A DNA stretch of 64,000 bases, taken from assembly GCF_013394655.1 (NCBI RefSeq), contig NZ_CP053351.1, forward strand, positions 930,001 through 994,000, written 5' to 3'. The position numbers and the translations under genes were made by a program. The stretch is from Winogradskyella schleiferi (GTDB lineage: Bacteria; Bacteroidota; Bacteroidia; Flavobacteriales; Flavobacteriaceae). Under the pieces are notes generated by a model that made no database searches, had not been told where the DNA came from, and was given only the letters and a program-made list of their open reading frames with translations. Of the stretch, positions 42,640 through 51,403 are shown piece after piece; positions within the stretch are counted from its first letter, which is position 1, and each line of letters begins with the position of its first letter.

Positions 42640-43586
42640 TTTAAATCACTACGTTCCTGCCAATAATGTTTGGGAGACACCGAGAGTGACTTGAGTTTCA
42701 ATATTTCATTTTCGTTCAATTCAAATTCCATAGCTTTCAAATTCTGATTTAGTTGCTGCAAATCTGACGCACCACTTAGCACAAGTGTTGGCTCTAAATA
42801 TTGCATAATAAAGCGCATGGCAATCGCATCAATTCCTACATGGTATTTGGCTGAAAGTGATTCGAGATACTGATAAGCTTTTTGATAGTTCTGAAATTTT
42901 TCATTTCGAAATACTCTGCCATTTGCTAAAGCTTCTTTTATAATAATCGTTTTGCCTTTAGCTATTAATGCTTTTAAAATTTTAAAAGTAGAAGATTCAA
43001 AAATGTTAAAAGTCACTTGGTAACTATCAAACAATTCCTCACCATCAAATACAACGTTTTGCGCTTTTTTAATGATGCTTTCTTGTTCAGTTCCACTAGA
43101 TGACATTCCGATTTTTATGTGGTGCTTATGTTTTAATTCATGCAATCTCATTAAAACAGCAGTATTGCTTAAAACACCACTTTCTAAAGTTGCAGAGTGA
43201 ATTTGATAAATTTTTAGATTTGGTAATAAACCTTTTGAAACTTCCCATTGTTCATTCAACTTTTCAATAGAATGCTCCTTTATTTCATGCTTACCAGAAA
43301 ATCCAATTTCCCAATTGGCAACATAAGTATAGCCGAATTTTGTGGAGAGATTAATATCCTTGTGAGCTCTAGAAGTGTTCCAATCCATCAAAAACTGCTC
43401 GCCCAAACCATAAGAAGGCGCCACATCAAAATCTCTAATACCGAGTTGGTAACTTTCGTCCAAGACCTTAAAAGCATTGGACTTAAAGGCTTCAACGGAT
43501 TTATCGATATCCGTTTTTGACCTAATATTTATATAATCCGGTCGTCCCAAGGCGGCAAGACCTAATCCTATTTTTGTGTTACTCAT
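42630..43586 (-). CDS. Aldo/keto reductase
   Basis: This protein of about 318 residues is an NAD(P)H-dependent TIM-barrel oxidoreductase. It opens with NTKIGLGLAALGRPDYIN. The catalytic Tyr with its Asp lies in RDFDVAPSYGLGE (near residue 57). It also has LPNLKIYQIHSATLESGVL and a cofactor-end segment PTLVLSGASDLQQLNQNL. The ATG at 43586 is chosen over one six codons upstream because it leaves only an 8-bp overlap with the MsrA-like gene. Substrate is unknown. Its place behind three methionine-sulfoxide reductase genes suggests a stress operon. Confidence 0.85.
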   Translation of the reverse strand: MSNTKIGLGLAALGRPDYINIRSKTDIDKSVEAFKSNAFKVLDESYQLGIRDFDVAPSYGLGEQFLMDWNTSRAHKDINLSTKFGYTYVANWEIGFSGKHEIKEHSIEKLNEQWEVSKGLLPNLKIYQIHSATLESGVLSNTAVLMRLHELKHKHHIKIGMSSSGTEQESIIKKAQNVVFDGEELFDSYQVTFNIFESSTFKILKALIAKGKTIIIKEALANGRVFRNEKFQNYQKAYQYLESLSAKYHVGIDAIAMRFIMQYLEPTLVLSGASDLQQLNQNLKAMEFELNENEILKLKSLSVSPKHYWQERSDLKWN

Positions 43587-44121
43587 TTTTAATTGGTACT
43601 TCAATCAGCTTTAATTTCTCAGGAATAAAATCAGAATCAATTTGGTCTGAAAAATGGTTTAAAAGCATTTTCAATTTAGGATTTATAAACCGTTCGCAAA
43701 AAGGTTTCTCTGGATTTTTTTGATAGTAATTTCGAATGGCTTCACGAGACGGTTTAAATTCTGAAAATGGATACACTTTTGTGACCAGTTTATTTTCAAA
43801 TTTAGTTTGAAGTGTATTCAAAATACCTTCAGCTTCTATCTTTTGAATTTCCGAAAAGTAATAAATCGCCGAACGGTATTTTTTTCGCATGGCATGTTGG
43901 GAGGTGCTTTTGTGCGTATGCAAATGAATTTCAATCAAGGTTTGAAGCGTTATCACTTCAGAATTAAAATGAACAATAACCGCTTCAGAAAATGTATTAT
44001 TTTCGTCAGTTGAAGCGACGTAACCTTGTTCAACCTTTTCTACACCAATCAACGCTTGAAAAACAGCTTCTGTGCACCAATGGCAGCCACCTCCTAGAGC
44101 TATTTTAGTTTTGTAAGCCAT
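43579..44121 (-). CDS. MsrA paralogue with altered active site (GCHWC)
   Basis: This 180-residue protein of the peptide methionine-S-sulfoxide reductase family starts KIALGGGCHWCTEAVFQALIGVEKVEQGYV. The catalytic Cys is at 13, but the normally near-invariant Phe of GCFWC is His14. It keeps YRSAIYYFSEIQKIEAE but has HTHKSTSQHAMRKK where MsrA has THDPTS-type sequence. It lacks the GG-x-PTY stretch of the canonical copy. It is 30 bp downstream of msrA. The reductase may have changed specificity (for example free methionine sulfoxide or another sulfoxide) or lost activity. Confidence 0.82.
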   Translation of the reverse strand: MAYKTKIALGGGCHWCTEAVFQALIGVEKVEQGYVASTDENNTFSEAVIVHFNSEVITLQTLIEIHLHTHKSTSQHAMRKKYRSAIYYFSEIQKIEAEGILNTLQTKFENKLVTKVYPFSEFKPSREAIRNYYQKNPEKPFCERFINPKLKMLLNHFSDQIDSDFIPEKLKLIEVPIKNE

Positions 44122-44151
44122 TTATTAAAATCACTGCATTTAATCTAAAAA

Positions 44152-44691
44152 TTATTTCAATTTATCAGCATGTAATTTTCTAAGCTTAGCCAATTTCGGA
44201 TCAATCACAAAACTACAATAGCCGTAATCAGGATTGTTTTCATAAAAATCTTGATGTTCTTTTTCAGCGTCGTAAAATATTTGTGCTGCAGATAATTCAG
44301 TGACTATGGGATCTTCGTAATACTGAGCCAATTCTTTAAATACAGTTTCGGCAATGTCCTTTTGGTTTTCGTTATAATAATAGATGACCGACCGATATTG
44401 TGTGCCACGATCTGCGCCTTGCTTGTTAAGACTAGTCGGATCGTGAGTGGTCATAAAAATGATCAGAATATCTTCGTACGAAATCACGTTGGCATCAAAA
44501 GTAATCCGCACGACTTCGGCGAATCCGCTTAATCCAGAACATACTTCCCTATACGTTGGCCGTCCTGGCGCTTTTCCACCAGTATAGCCCGAAACTACTT
44601 TTTCGACACCTTTCACTTCCTGAAAAACGGCTTCTGTACACCAAAAGCAGCCTCCACCAACCATGGCAGTTTGTAAATTTTTAGTGGTCAT
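44152..44691 (-). CDS. msrA: Peptide methionine-S-sulfoxide reductase MsrA
   Basis: This 179-residue protein has canonical MsrA motifs: GGGCFWCTEAVFQEV with catalytic Cys15 and Phe16, GYTGGKAPGRPTYREVCSG, FMTTHDPTSLNKQGADRGTQYRS (in parts), and EKEHQDFYENNP. It has no signal peptide and is cytosolic. The start codon overlaps the msrB stop by ATGA, so msrB and msrA are translationally coupled and together repair both sulfoxide stereoisomers. Confidence 0.95.
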   Translation of the reverse strand: MTTKNLQTAMVGGGCFWCTEAVFQEVKGVEKVVSGYTGGKAPGRPTYREVCSGLSGFAEVVRITFDANVISYEDILIIFMTTHDPTSLNKQGADRGTQYRSVIYYYNENQKDIAETVFKELAQYYEDPIVTELSAAQIFYDAEKEHQDFYENNPDYGYCSFVIDPKLAKLRKLHADKLK

Positions 44692-45143
44692 TCGGCAATC
44701 TCCTTATCTAAGACCATGGATTCTGAATTGATGCAATAACGCAATCCACTTGGTTCTGGACCATCGGGAAACACATGTCCCAAATGCGCATCGCAAGTAT
44801 TGCACATCACTTCTACGCGTACCATTCCGAAAGTGGAATCTTTTTCGTACTTAATGGCATTTTCTTTTATGGGCTGTGTGAAGCTTGGCCAGCCTGTACC
44901 GGAACTGAATTTTATGGTAGAATCAAATAAAGGCGTATTACAACAAACACAATTGTATTGTCCTTCGTCATAAATACTACAAAGTGCGCCACTATGCGCT
45001 CGTTCTGTGCCTTTTTTTCTGGTGATTCTGAATTGTTCAGGTGTAAGTTGAGCCCTCCATTCGGCTTCCGGTTTTTCAACCCGCTTATCTGGAGTTGGAT
45101 TTCCTTTTACGGAAAAGTTGATAATATCTTTCCAAGTTAACAT
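44688..45143 (-). CDS. msrB: Peptide methionine-R-sulfoxide reductase MsrB
   Basis: This 151-residue protein has two CxxC zinc pairs (CVCC and CNTC), the SSGTGWPSFTQPI substrate site, HLGHVFPDGPEPSGLRYCINSESM with the catalytic Cys in RYCIN near residue 138, and the TPEQFRITRKKGTERAHSG start. It is cytosolic and first in the minus-strand order msrB, msrA, msrA-like, aldo/keto reductase, small membrane protein. Confidence 0.95.
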   Translation of the reverse strand: MLTWKDIINFSVKGNPTPDKRVEKPEAEWRAQLTPEQFRITRKKGTERAHSGALCSIYDEGQYNCVCCNTPLFDSTIKFSSGTGWPSFTQPIKENAIKYEKDSTFGMVRVEVMCNTCDAHLGHVFPDGPEPSGLRYCINSESMVLDKEIAE

Positions 45144-45216
45144 AGGTAATTTTGTTTTTTTATAAAAATAGTCGAAATTTCATCAAAATACTTTCATGCC
45201 GTGACGACTTTCAGCT

Positions 45217-45456
45217 TTAATTATTTCTTAAAGCACTAATCAGCTCACTTTTTTTCATTTTTGAGCGTCCTTCTATGCCAACATTTTTGGCCTGATCGTA
45301 TAGTTCGTCTTTATTCCATTCCTCATAAGGGTCTGACTTTCCTCCTTTTTCGCCCGCATTTGGTGTGTTTGCAATGCGAGCGGCTTTCTCTTTACTATAG
45401 CCTTTGTTGCGTAAAGCTTCATATTGGTCTTCGTTTTTTATCCTTGGCTCTCCCAT
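45217..45456 (-). CDS. DUF7218/Rho_N-like small protein
   Basis: This 79-residue, highly charged protein has an N-terminal EPRIKNEDQYEALRNKGYSKEKAARIAN segment (in parts) and a C-terminal SAP/Rho N-terminal-like helix pair, WNKDELYDQAKNVGIEGRSK followed by MKKSELISALRNN. Proteins of this form are common in Bacteroidota and other bacteria. A nucleic-acid-binding role is suggested by the Rho_N-like end, but none is proven. It is monocistronic, oriented away from the large surface protein gene. Confidence 0.75.
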   Translation of the reverse strand: MGEPRIKNEDQYEALRNKGYSKEKAARIANTPNAGEKGGKSDPYEEWNKDELYDQAKNVGIEGRSKMKKSELISALRNN

Positions 45457-45653
45457 AATATTAATTTTAAATTAGTCTAAAAGTTCCGTAATAATAGGAT
45501 CACTTCTTAATTCAATCACTATAAAAATTTGCTGAAATGAGTTTTGATAGATTTTTAATAAAAACGTTCATTATCTTATGCTTCAAAATTATTCTTATAT
45601 CAGCACCTGTTATATGGATTAATTATAGAATTTGCACCAATTAACGATACTAT

Positions 45654-48600
45654 ATGATAAATAGATTATTTTCTAAATTAAAATCAGGTTTTCTACTTGT
45701 ATTTTTGACGCTATTGAGTACAAACTTTTCTTCAAAGGTTAATGCTCAAGAGGCTAAAAAGGAAACTGTAAAAGCGATTTCCAAAAGCATTTATCTAACG
45801 GCCAATATGGGCTTAGATCACGCGAAACATTCAAAAGGAATTCTTGAAGCTATTATAACCGCCTCTAAAGATGATGATAATGCTGTATTTATCGCTTTAG
45901 GGAATAGTACAAGACCTGAGGGTTACCCTAAAGATAAGGAGGATAGACAAATCGAAGAAGTATTTCTTAGGTCTCAATTTTTGAAACCACTTTCAGATTT
46001 TAATGGCGAAGTTATATTTATTCCTGGAAAAAATGAATGGAATAAAGGTGGTCATAAAAATTTAGATGATTTGGAGTCTTTTTTACAAGATAACAGCAAA
46101 GCTGAATTTTGGCCAAATGATGGCTGTCCTTTAGAAAGGGAAACCTTAAGCGATGAGGTGGAATTAGTGATGGTAGATACGCAATGGTATTTTGAAGATT
46201 GGGATAAACATCCTTACATTAATAACAAATGCGAAATAAAAACTCGGGAACAATTTTTTGTGGAATTTAAGGACGAGCTTAAAGACGAACAAAATAAAAC
46301 CATTGTTGTGGCATTGCACCATCCTGTCCTTACAGCGACAAGGCAAGGACTAATTGGGCGCATGGGAGGTTTGTCCAAGCAAGCGCGCTACAATAATGAG
46401 ATGCAATATTTAATAGGACGATTGGAAACTTTGGCGAGCCAGTTTAACGATGTCATTTTTGTTTCGGGTAGCGATAGAAATTTGCAATATTTAATGGATG
46501 ATGGCATACCACAGATTATAAGTGGTGCCGTAGGGAAAACTTCCAAATCCAAACCTGATACCGAAGATGGTCATTATGGTACTGACCAACCTGGTTTTGT
46601 GAAACTCAATGTTTTTAAGGACGGTAGTTCGGAAGTTGAAATTTATACGGTCGAAGGCGAGCAATCAACCAAAGTGTTTACTTCTAACATAAAATTAAAA
46701 AAGGGAACTTTAGAGGATTTTGATTACCACACAAATAATGAATTTGGCAAAACCTACAAAGACGCCATTTACACAGAAGAGGAGACAAATAAATCAGGAT
46801 TTTACGAGTGGTTTTGGGGTGATCACTATAGAGATATTTATGGTCGTAAAATAGAAGCTCCAGTATTATTTTTGGATAGTTTACCAGACAATGTTAGGGC
46901 GATAACTGAAGGTGGCGGAAACCAATCCAGAAGTTTACGTTTAATTGATGATAACGAAAATGAATATACTGTAAGGGAATTACGTAAAAGTGGACTGCGT
47001 TTCATCCAATCCATGATTAAGGATCATTATGTTATAGAATATGCAGATAATACGGTTGTTGAATCAGTTGTTCAAGACTACTATACAACAGCACAGCCTT
47101 ATGCGCAATTTGTTATTGCTGAACTTTTGGATGCCATAGATATTCCTCATGCTAATCCAAAAATTGTTTACTTACCAAAACAAAAACGGTTGGGTCGGTT
47201 CAATGAAAATTATGGCGATAAACTTTATATGTTTGAAGAACACGTTGGCGATGAGAACAAGAGTTTTGATACCTTCGGAAATGCAGATGATATCATCAGT
47301 ACTAAAGACATGTTGCTCAAACTTCAAAATGATAAGGATGCACAGATTGATGAGTCTAGCTATATCCGAGCGCGTTTATTTGATTTTCTTATAGGAGATT
47401 GGGATAGACATGCCGACCAATGGCGGTGGGCATTACACGAGAAGGCGGACGGAACACTTCAATACAAACCAATTCCTAGGGATCGGGATCAGGCGTTTCC
47501 CAAATATGATGGTGTTTTTCCAGCGATTCTCAAAATGGTAGCGCCATTGGCCAGAAATATGCAGACGTATGCCCCTGAAATTCAAAATATAAAAACATTT
47601 AATAATGCGGCGTACTATTTAGACAAAAGTTTTATTAATAAGGCGAGTTGGAGCGAATGGCAGAAGCAGGCAGAGCAAATTCAAAATAATTTAACAGATG
47701 AGTTAATCGATAGAGCGTTTTCAAATCTTTTGGAGGATACTAAAGATGAAAGTACTGAGCATATCAGATCAACTTTAAAGAAAAGACGTGAAAATATAGT
47801 TTCTATTGCCCAAGATTACTATGACTATTTTAAAAAACACGAAATTATTGTAGCGACTAATAAAGACAATGTCATTGATATTGTAAGAATGCCAAATGGA
47901 AAGACACAAGTTACCATAAAACAAAAAGACTATGTGATTCTTGATAATACGTATTCGAAAGACATTACGAACGAAATATGGATTTATGCCTTAGATGGTG
48001 ATGATGAAATTAGTGTAACTGGAGACGGAAATGACTATATAAAAATCAAAATTTTTGGTGGAGAAGAAAACGATATATACAACGTTGAAAACAACCGTTT
48101 AGTTAAAGTATACGATTACAAATCGAAAAAAAATACATTTAATTCTTCAGTAAATAAAGTGCTGACAGATTCTTACGATATTAATAATTATGATCCCCAG
48201 AAACGTAAATATTCAAATAATGTACTGTTGCCAACTGTTGGTTTTGATCCAGACGCAGGCTTTAGCGCAGGATTAACAAATACCTTAACCACCTATAGTT
48301 TACTTCGAAATCCATTTACGACGCAGCACACAGTCAATGCGTCTTATTATTCTGCCACACAAGGTTTTGAATTTTCCTATAATGGAGAATTTGCCCATGT
48401 TTTTTATAATTGGAATTTAGCTCTGGATGCTCGAATTACAAGTGAAAATTATGCAACTAATTTCTTTGGTGTCGGCAATGAAACTAGGTATGATGAAGAT
48501 GCTGTAGATATGGATTTTAATCGTGTAAAGATTGAGCAATGGCACTTTCAGCCGTCTTTAATTTATAAAACAAGCGGCAATGTTAGTGCACATATTGCGG

Positions 48601-49262
48601 CTCGTGTAGAGTCGAATAAAGTGGATGATACAGATAACGGATTTACTCAAGGTTTTTTTAATTTTGATAATGATGTTTTTGAAGATCAAATTTATGCAGG
48701 TGCAGAAGTTGGGATTAAATTCAATAACAAAAAAAATCTGTTAAGTTTGCCTCGCAGAGGAATGGAGTTAGGTGTCGTGGCAGGCTACAAACAAAATGTC
48801 GATTCTGATTTTAACAATAAACTGTCTTATATAACTCCAACTGCGTCATTTATATACCCGATTCACGAAAGCGGTTTGGCTACTTTGGCAACTAAAGCCC
48901 AGGCGAATTTTATTCTTGGTGATACTTACGAATTTTATCATGCTGCCACAGTTGGTGGAAATAGAAGTTTACGAGGGTATAGAAACGAACGTTTTTTAGG
49001 TAAAACATCGTTTTTTCAGACCACAGATCTTAGGGTGTGTTTTCTAGAGAAGCGCACAGGATTTGTACCGCTTCGATTTGGTGTTACAGGTGGATTTGAT
49101 GTTGGTCGTGTATGGAATGAGAATGAAGACTCCGAGAAGTGGCACAATAGTTATGGTGGCTCAATTTTTATAAACGGATTTCAAGCCTTAACGGCAAATA
49201 TTGGTTACTACCGAAGTGCAGAAGATAACCGTATTATTTTTACGGCTGGCTTTCGATTTTAA
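45654..49262 (+). CDS. Outer-membrane protein with phosphoesterase-like, kinase-like and Omp85-like parts
   Basis: The protein has 1202 residues. Residues 1-31 look like a signal peptide. Residues about 43-300 resemble a calcineurin-like phosphoesterase with IALGN, FIPGKNEWN, VALHHPVL and FVSGSDRN at the positions of the metal motifs; the usual GNHD and GHxH residues are altered. Residues about 410-700 carry LFDFLIGDWDRHADQW (near 576) and, 30 residues later, IPRDRDQAFPKY. The spacing and residues recall the catalytic loop and metal-binding Asp of HipA/CotH/FAM20-like kinases. Residues about 860-1202 form a beta barrel with an RGY motif (GNRSLRGYRNERFLG, near 1104), ending in Phe as in Omp85/BamA-type proteins. 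The kinase-like reading is my inference; the barrel is more secure. Confidence 0.75.
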   Translation: MINRLFSKLKSGFLLVFLTLLSTNFSSKVNAQEAKKETVKAISKSIYLTANMGLDHAKHSKGILEAIITASKDDDNAVFIALGNSTRPEGYPKDKEDRQIEEVFLRSQFLKPLSDFNGEVIFIPGKNEWNKGGHKNLDDLESFLQDNSKAEFWPNDGCPLERETLSDEVELVMVDTQWYFEDWDKHPYINNKCEIKTREQFFVEFKDELKDEQNKTIVVALHHPVLTATRQGLIGRMGGLSKQARYNNEMQYLIGRLETLASQFNDVIFVSGSDRNLQYLMDDGIPQIISGAVGKTSKSKPDTEDGHYGTDQPGFVKLNVFKDGSSEVEIYTVEGEQSTKVFTSNIKLKKGTLEDFDYHTNNEFGKTYKDAIYTEEETNKSGFYEWFWGDHYRDIYGRKIEAPVLFLDSLPDNVRAITEGGGNQSRSLRLIDDNENEYTVRELRKSGLRFIQSMIKDHYVIEYADNTVVESVVQDYYTTAQPYAQFVIAELLDAIDIPHANPKIVYLPKQKRLGRFNENYGDKLYMFEEHVGDENKSFDTFGNADDIISTKDMLLKLQNDKDAQIDESSYIRARLFDFLIGDWDRHADQWRWALHEKADGTLQYKPIPRDRDQAFPKYDGVFPAILKMVAPLARNMQTYAPEIQNIKTFNNAAYYLDKSFINKASWSEWQKQAEQIQNNLTDELIDRAFSNLLEDTKDESTEHIRSTLKKRRENIVSIAQDYYDYFKKHEIIVATNKDNVIDIVRMPNGKTQVTIKQKDYVILDNTYSKDITNEIWIYALDGDDEISVTGDGNDYIKIKIFGGEENDIYNVENNRLVKVYDYKSKKNTFNSSVNKVLTDSYDINNYDPQKRKYSNNVLLPTVGFDPDAGFSAGLTNTLTTYSLLRNPFTTQHTVNASYYSATQGFEFSYNGEFAHVFYNWNLALDARITSENYATNFFGVGNETRYDEDAVDMDFNRVKIEQWHFQPSLIYKTSGNVSAHIAARVESNKVDDTDNGFTQGFFNFDNDVFEDQIYAGAEVGIKFNNKKNLLSLPRRGMELGVVAGYKQNVDSDFNNKLSYITPTASFIYPIHESGLATLATKAQANFILGDTYEFYHAATVGGNRSLRGYRNERFLGKTSFFQTTDLRVCFLEKRTGFVPLRFGVTGGFDVGRVWNENEDSEKWHNSYGGSIFINGFQALTANIGYYRSAEDNRIIFTAGFRF

Positions 49263-49692
49263 AACTGAAAAACCATTTAAAAAATAAATGTTCTATTTGA
49301 ATGAGAATTAGTGATTCACTTTTCAATAGCATTTTAAGATAGATTTCGAAAATTATTGTAATTCATAAATTGAAACTATTTTAATAATTTGTTTTTTTCA
49401 TTCTCAGAATAATATAATAAAAAAACCCTTTGAAAATAATTTCAAAGGATTTCTATCTAATCAAATAAACTATTAATCAATCGATTAATAATAAGTTTCA
49501 GATTTGACTTTTTCTTCAGTTTCAAGTTTGGTAAACGTATTTTTATATATACCAATTTTTACTAGAATATTTAAAACACATTCACCATAAACACTGAATG
49601 CAATTCTAATTTACTAAATGCTATAATCTAAAAGTCATCATAATTTATTGCATCAACCCTTTCAAGTTATCTCAGTCGCAGATTAACTATAA
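49263..49692. other. Spacer after the large outer-membrane protein gene
   Basis: AT-rich, without a gene. It holds one good hairpin, CCTTTGAAA-ATAA-TTTCAAAGG (49427-49448), preceded by a run of A and followed by a weak T stretch. This is the probable terminator for the 1202-residue protein gene, about 165 bp past its stop. Nothing else is recognised. Confidence 0.55.
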
Positions 49693-49848
49693 TTAGCTGC
49701 TGGTATTGGATTTTGCCGAATGATTTAATACGCCTTTTTTCTTTTTAGAAATTCTAAAAGACATTCCCGTTTTGCCAATTCTGGCATTTAATGGTGTCCA
49801 ATTTGTAGGTTGATTTTGACTTTTATTCATAGTGTAATTTTTGTTCAT
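49693..49848 (-). CDS. Small basic protein, unknown
   Basis: A 51-codon frame reads MNKNYTMNKSQNQPTNWTPL, then NARIGKTGMSFRISKKKKGV, then LNHSAKSNTSS. It is hydrophilic and rich in Lys, Asn and Ser, without a signal peptide. A second Met at residue 7 is an alternative start. The central NWTPLNARIGKTGMSFRISKKKK looks like constrained protein sequence rather than random translation. It stands alone in a 720-bp region between a surface-protein gene and an AraC-type gene. Function is unknown. Confidence 0.5.
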   Translation of the reverse strand: MNKNYTMNKSQNQPTNWTPLNARIGKTGMSFRISKKKKGVLNHSAKSNTSS

Positions 49849-49986
49849 AAAATACTTTGTTCCTTGTTAAATAAGCTTACATAATTTTAATAAAAAATTG
49901 TATAATTAACCATAGATCATAACTTCAAAAAGCCAGTGTAATTCGATTCACATTTTAAATCCCTGTGTTCTACAGTACAACTTTCT

Positions 49987-50913
49987 TTAATATTGAAAAG
50001 GGGTGCATTGAAATTTTTCTTCAAAAATCTTATAGAAATAACTCCGATTCAAATAACCATTTTTATAGAGTACATCAGGCAATGGCTCTGTTGTGGTAAA
50101 CAACAGATTCGCAATGTTTTCTAGTTTAATATCATTGATTAAAGACACCACACCACATTTAAATACAATTTCACAACCCAATTGCAGTTTATGAATAGAT
50201 AAGTCTAATTCATTGGCAATATCTTCTACAGTAATTTTTTTTGCAATTTGGTTTTTTACCAATGTAGGAATGGTACTTATTTTTTCTATCTCAGAATCCT
50301 CTAAAATCGTATGATTGTTCAATATCAAATATTGTTGTATAAAAATATATTGAAGCTCTGAAATCACCGCTTTCACCAATAAACTATCGGGTTTAGAACC
50401 TTGACAATATTTTTTTGCTTTTTCAATCGTTTCTTTGACTCTGTTATCCTTCGATGGTGCGCTCATGGCAATTTGTTCCTTGGCATCGGAATTGTAATAA
50501 TTTTCGAGATAATTATTAAAATCAACTTCCCTGTAAGACTCAAATAAGGGGAAGTCCATACTCAATATAGATATATCTTGTTGCTTACCGGATTGCACAT
50601 AAAAATTGCTATTCACATGCTTTGTGCTCATATAAATACTGGTCCTTTGACCTGGGCAAATCATGCGTTTTTTACGCTTTCCATTAATTTGAAAGGTGAC
50701 ATCATCGCTATTGGGATATATAAAATGAACTGCATTCTTCTTTAAAATTGAGTTAACCAATTTGCTGGTATCATAGTTACAGGTCAGATTGGCAAAACTT
50801 ACTCCAACGTCATTGACTGCCAACATTATATTTTTATTGGAAATATCGAAATCGGCAAAAAATCTATTGTCCTTGCTGTCGCCTTGACCTTGTAATAAAT
50901 CTAGTTTCCTCAT
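49987..50913 (-). CDS. AraC-family transcriptional regulator
   Basis: This 308-residue protein has an N-terminal sensing half of unknown type (about 1-190) and a C-terminal double helix-turn-helix: KITVEDIANELDLSIHKLQLGCEIVFK (first), then LLFTTTEPLPDVLYKNGYLNRSYFYKIFEEKFQCTPFQY (second, in parts). The first recognition helix is not the classical pattern, but the YLNRSYFYKIFEEKFQCTP end is AraC-typical. Its ATG overlaps the stop of a small membrane protein gene by ATGA, which suggests the two are made together and that the regulator may respond to a membrane signal. Confidence 0.82.
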   Translation of the reverse strand: MRKLDLLQGQGDSKDNRFFADFDISNKNIMLAVNDVGVSFANLTCNYDTSKLVNSILKKNAVHFIYPNSDDVTFQINGKRKKRMICPGQRTSIYMSTKHVNSNFYVQSGKQQDISILSMDFPLFESYREVDFNNYLENYYNSDAKEQIAMSAPSKDNRVKETIEKAKKYCQGSKPDSLLVKAVISELQYIFIQQYLILNNHTILEDSEIEKISTIPTLVKNQIAKKITVEDIANELDLSIHKLQLGCEIVFKCGVVSLINDIKLENIANLLFTTTEPLPDVLYKNGYLNRSYFYKIFEEKFQCTPFQY

Positions 50914-51086
50914 TTTTTAGTCACTTTTTTAAATTTTAGGTCACGAAAAATGAGGCAAAACATAACTAACAAAATACTTATCGAAAGGAATATCAAATTA
51001 ATGACCACATAATCTTCAATCATAATGATGCACGTCCACCAAGAGAGTAAATATATGGCGACACTAAAAGTTACAATTTTTGACAT
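50910..51086 (-). CDS. Small two-helix membrane protein coupled to the AraC gene
   Basis: A 58-codon frame begins MSKIVTFSVAIYLLSWWTCI, continues IMIEDYVVINLIFLSISILL and ends VMFCLIFRDLKFKKVTKK. It encodes two hydrophobic helices joined by an acidic turn (EDY), with a basic C-terminal tail, so a cytoplasmic tail is likely. Its TGA overlaps the ATG of the AraC-type regulator by 4 bp, strong evidence that it is a real gene and translationally coupled. No family is recognised. Confidence 0.65.
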   Translation of the reverse strand: MSKIVTFSVAIYLLSWWTCIIMIEDYVVINLIFLSISILLVMFCLIFRDLKFKKVTKK

Positions 51087-51403
51087 GATTATTTATTAAA
51101 ATGGATTAATAAGCTAAGTTACTTTGTGTATAAGTAAATGTGATGGGTCGTAATTAAACACACTTGTAATTTTCAAAATTATGTTAATTTTGTAGTTCAA
51201 CGTTTACACAATTCGGTTAAAGGGTTGCATAATTCTGTTTTAGAACCTATTTTTATATCCCATTTTAAATTGCAATGCGTGCGAAAAAAAAGTATATTTG
51301 AAATGATTCAGACTAAAAAAATACTTTTAAGGTGTGCTTTTATCGCATTATTAAATAGTTTTGCCTAATACTATTGTAGTAGATATTTTATAATTGTAGC
51401 CTA
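51087..51403. promoter_or_regulatory. Divergent regulatory region between two AraC-type genes
   Basis: This 317-bp AT-rich region separates the small membrane protein/AraC pair (minus) from the second AraC-type gene (plus). A -7 element TAGTTTTG lies at 51356-51363, about 40 bp before the plus-strand ATG. No clear operator palindrome was found. Confidence 0.4.
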
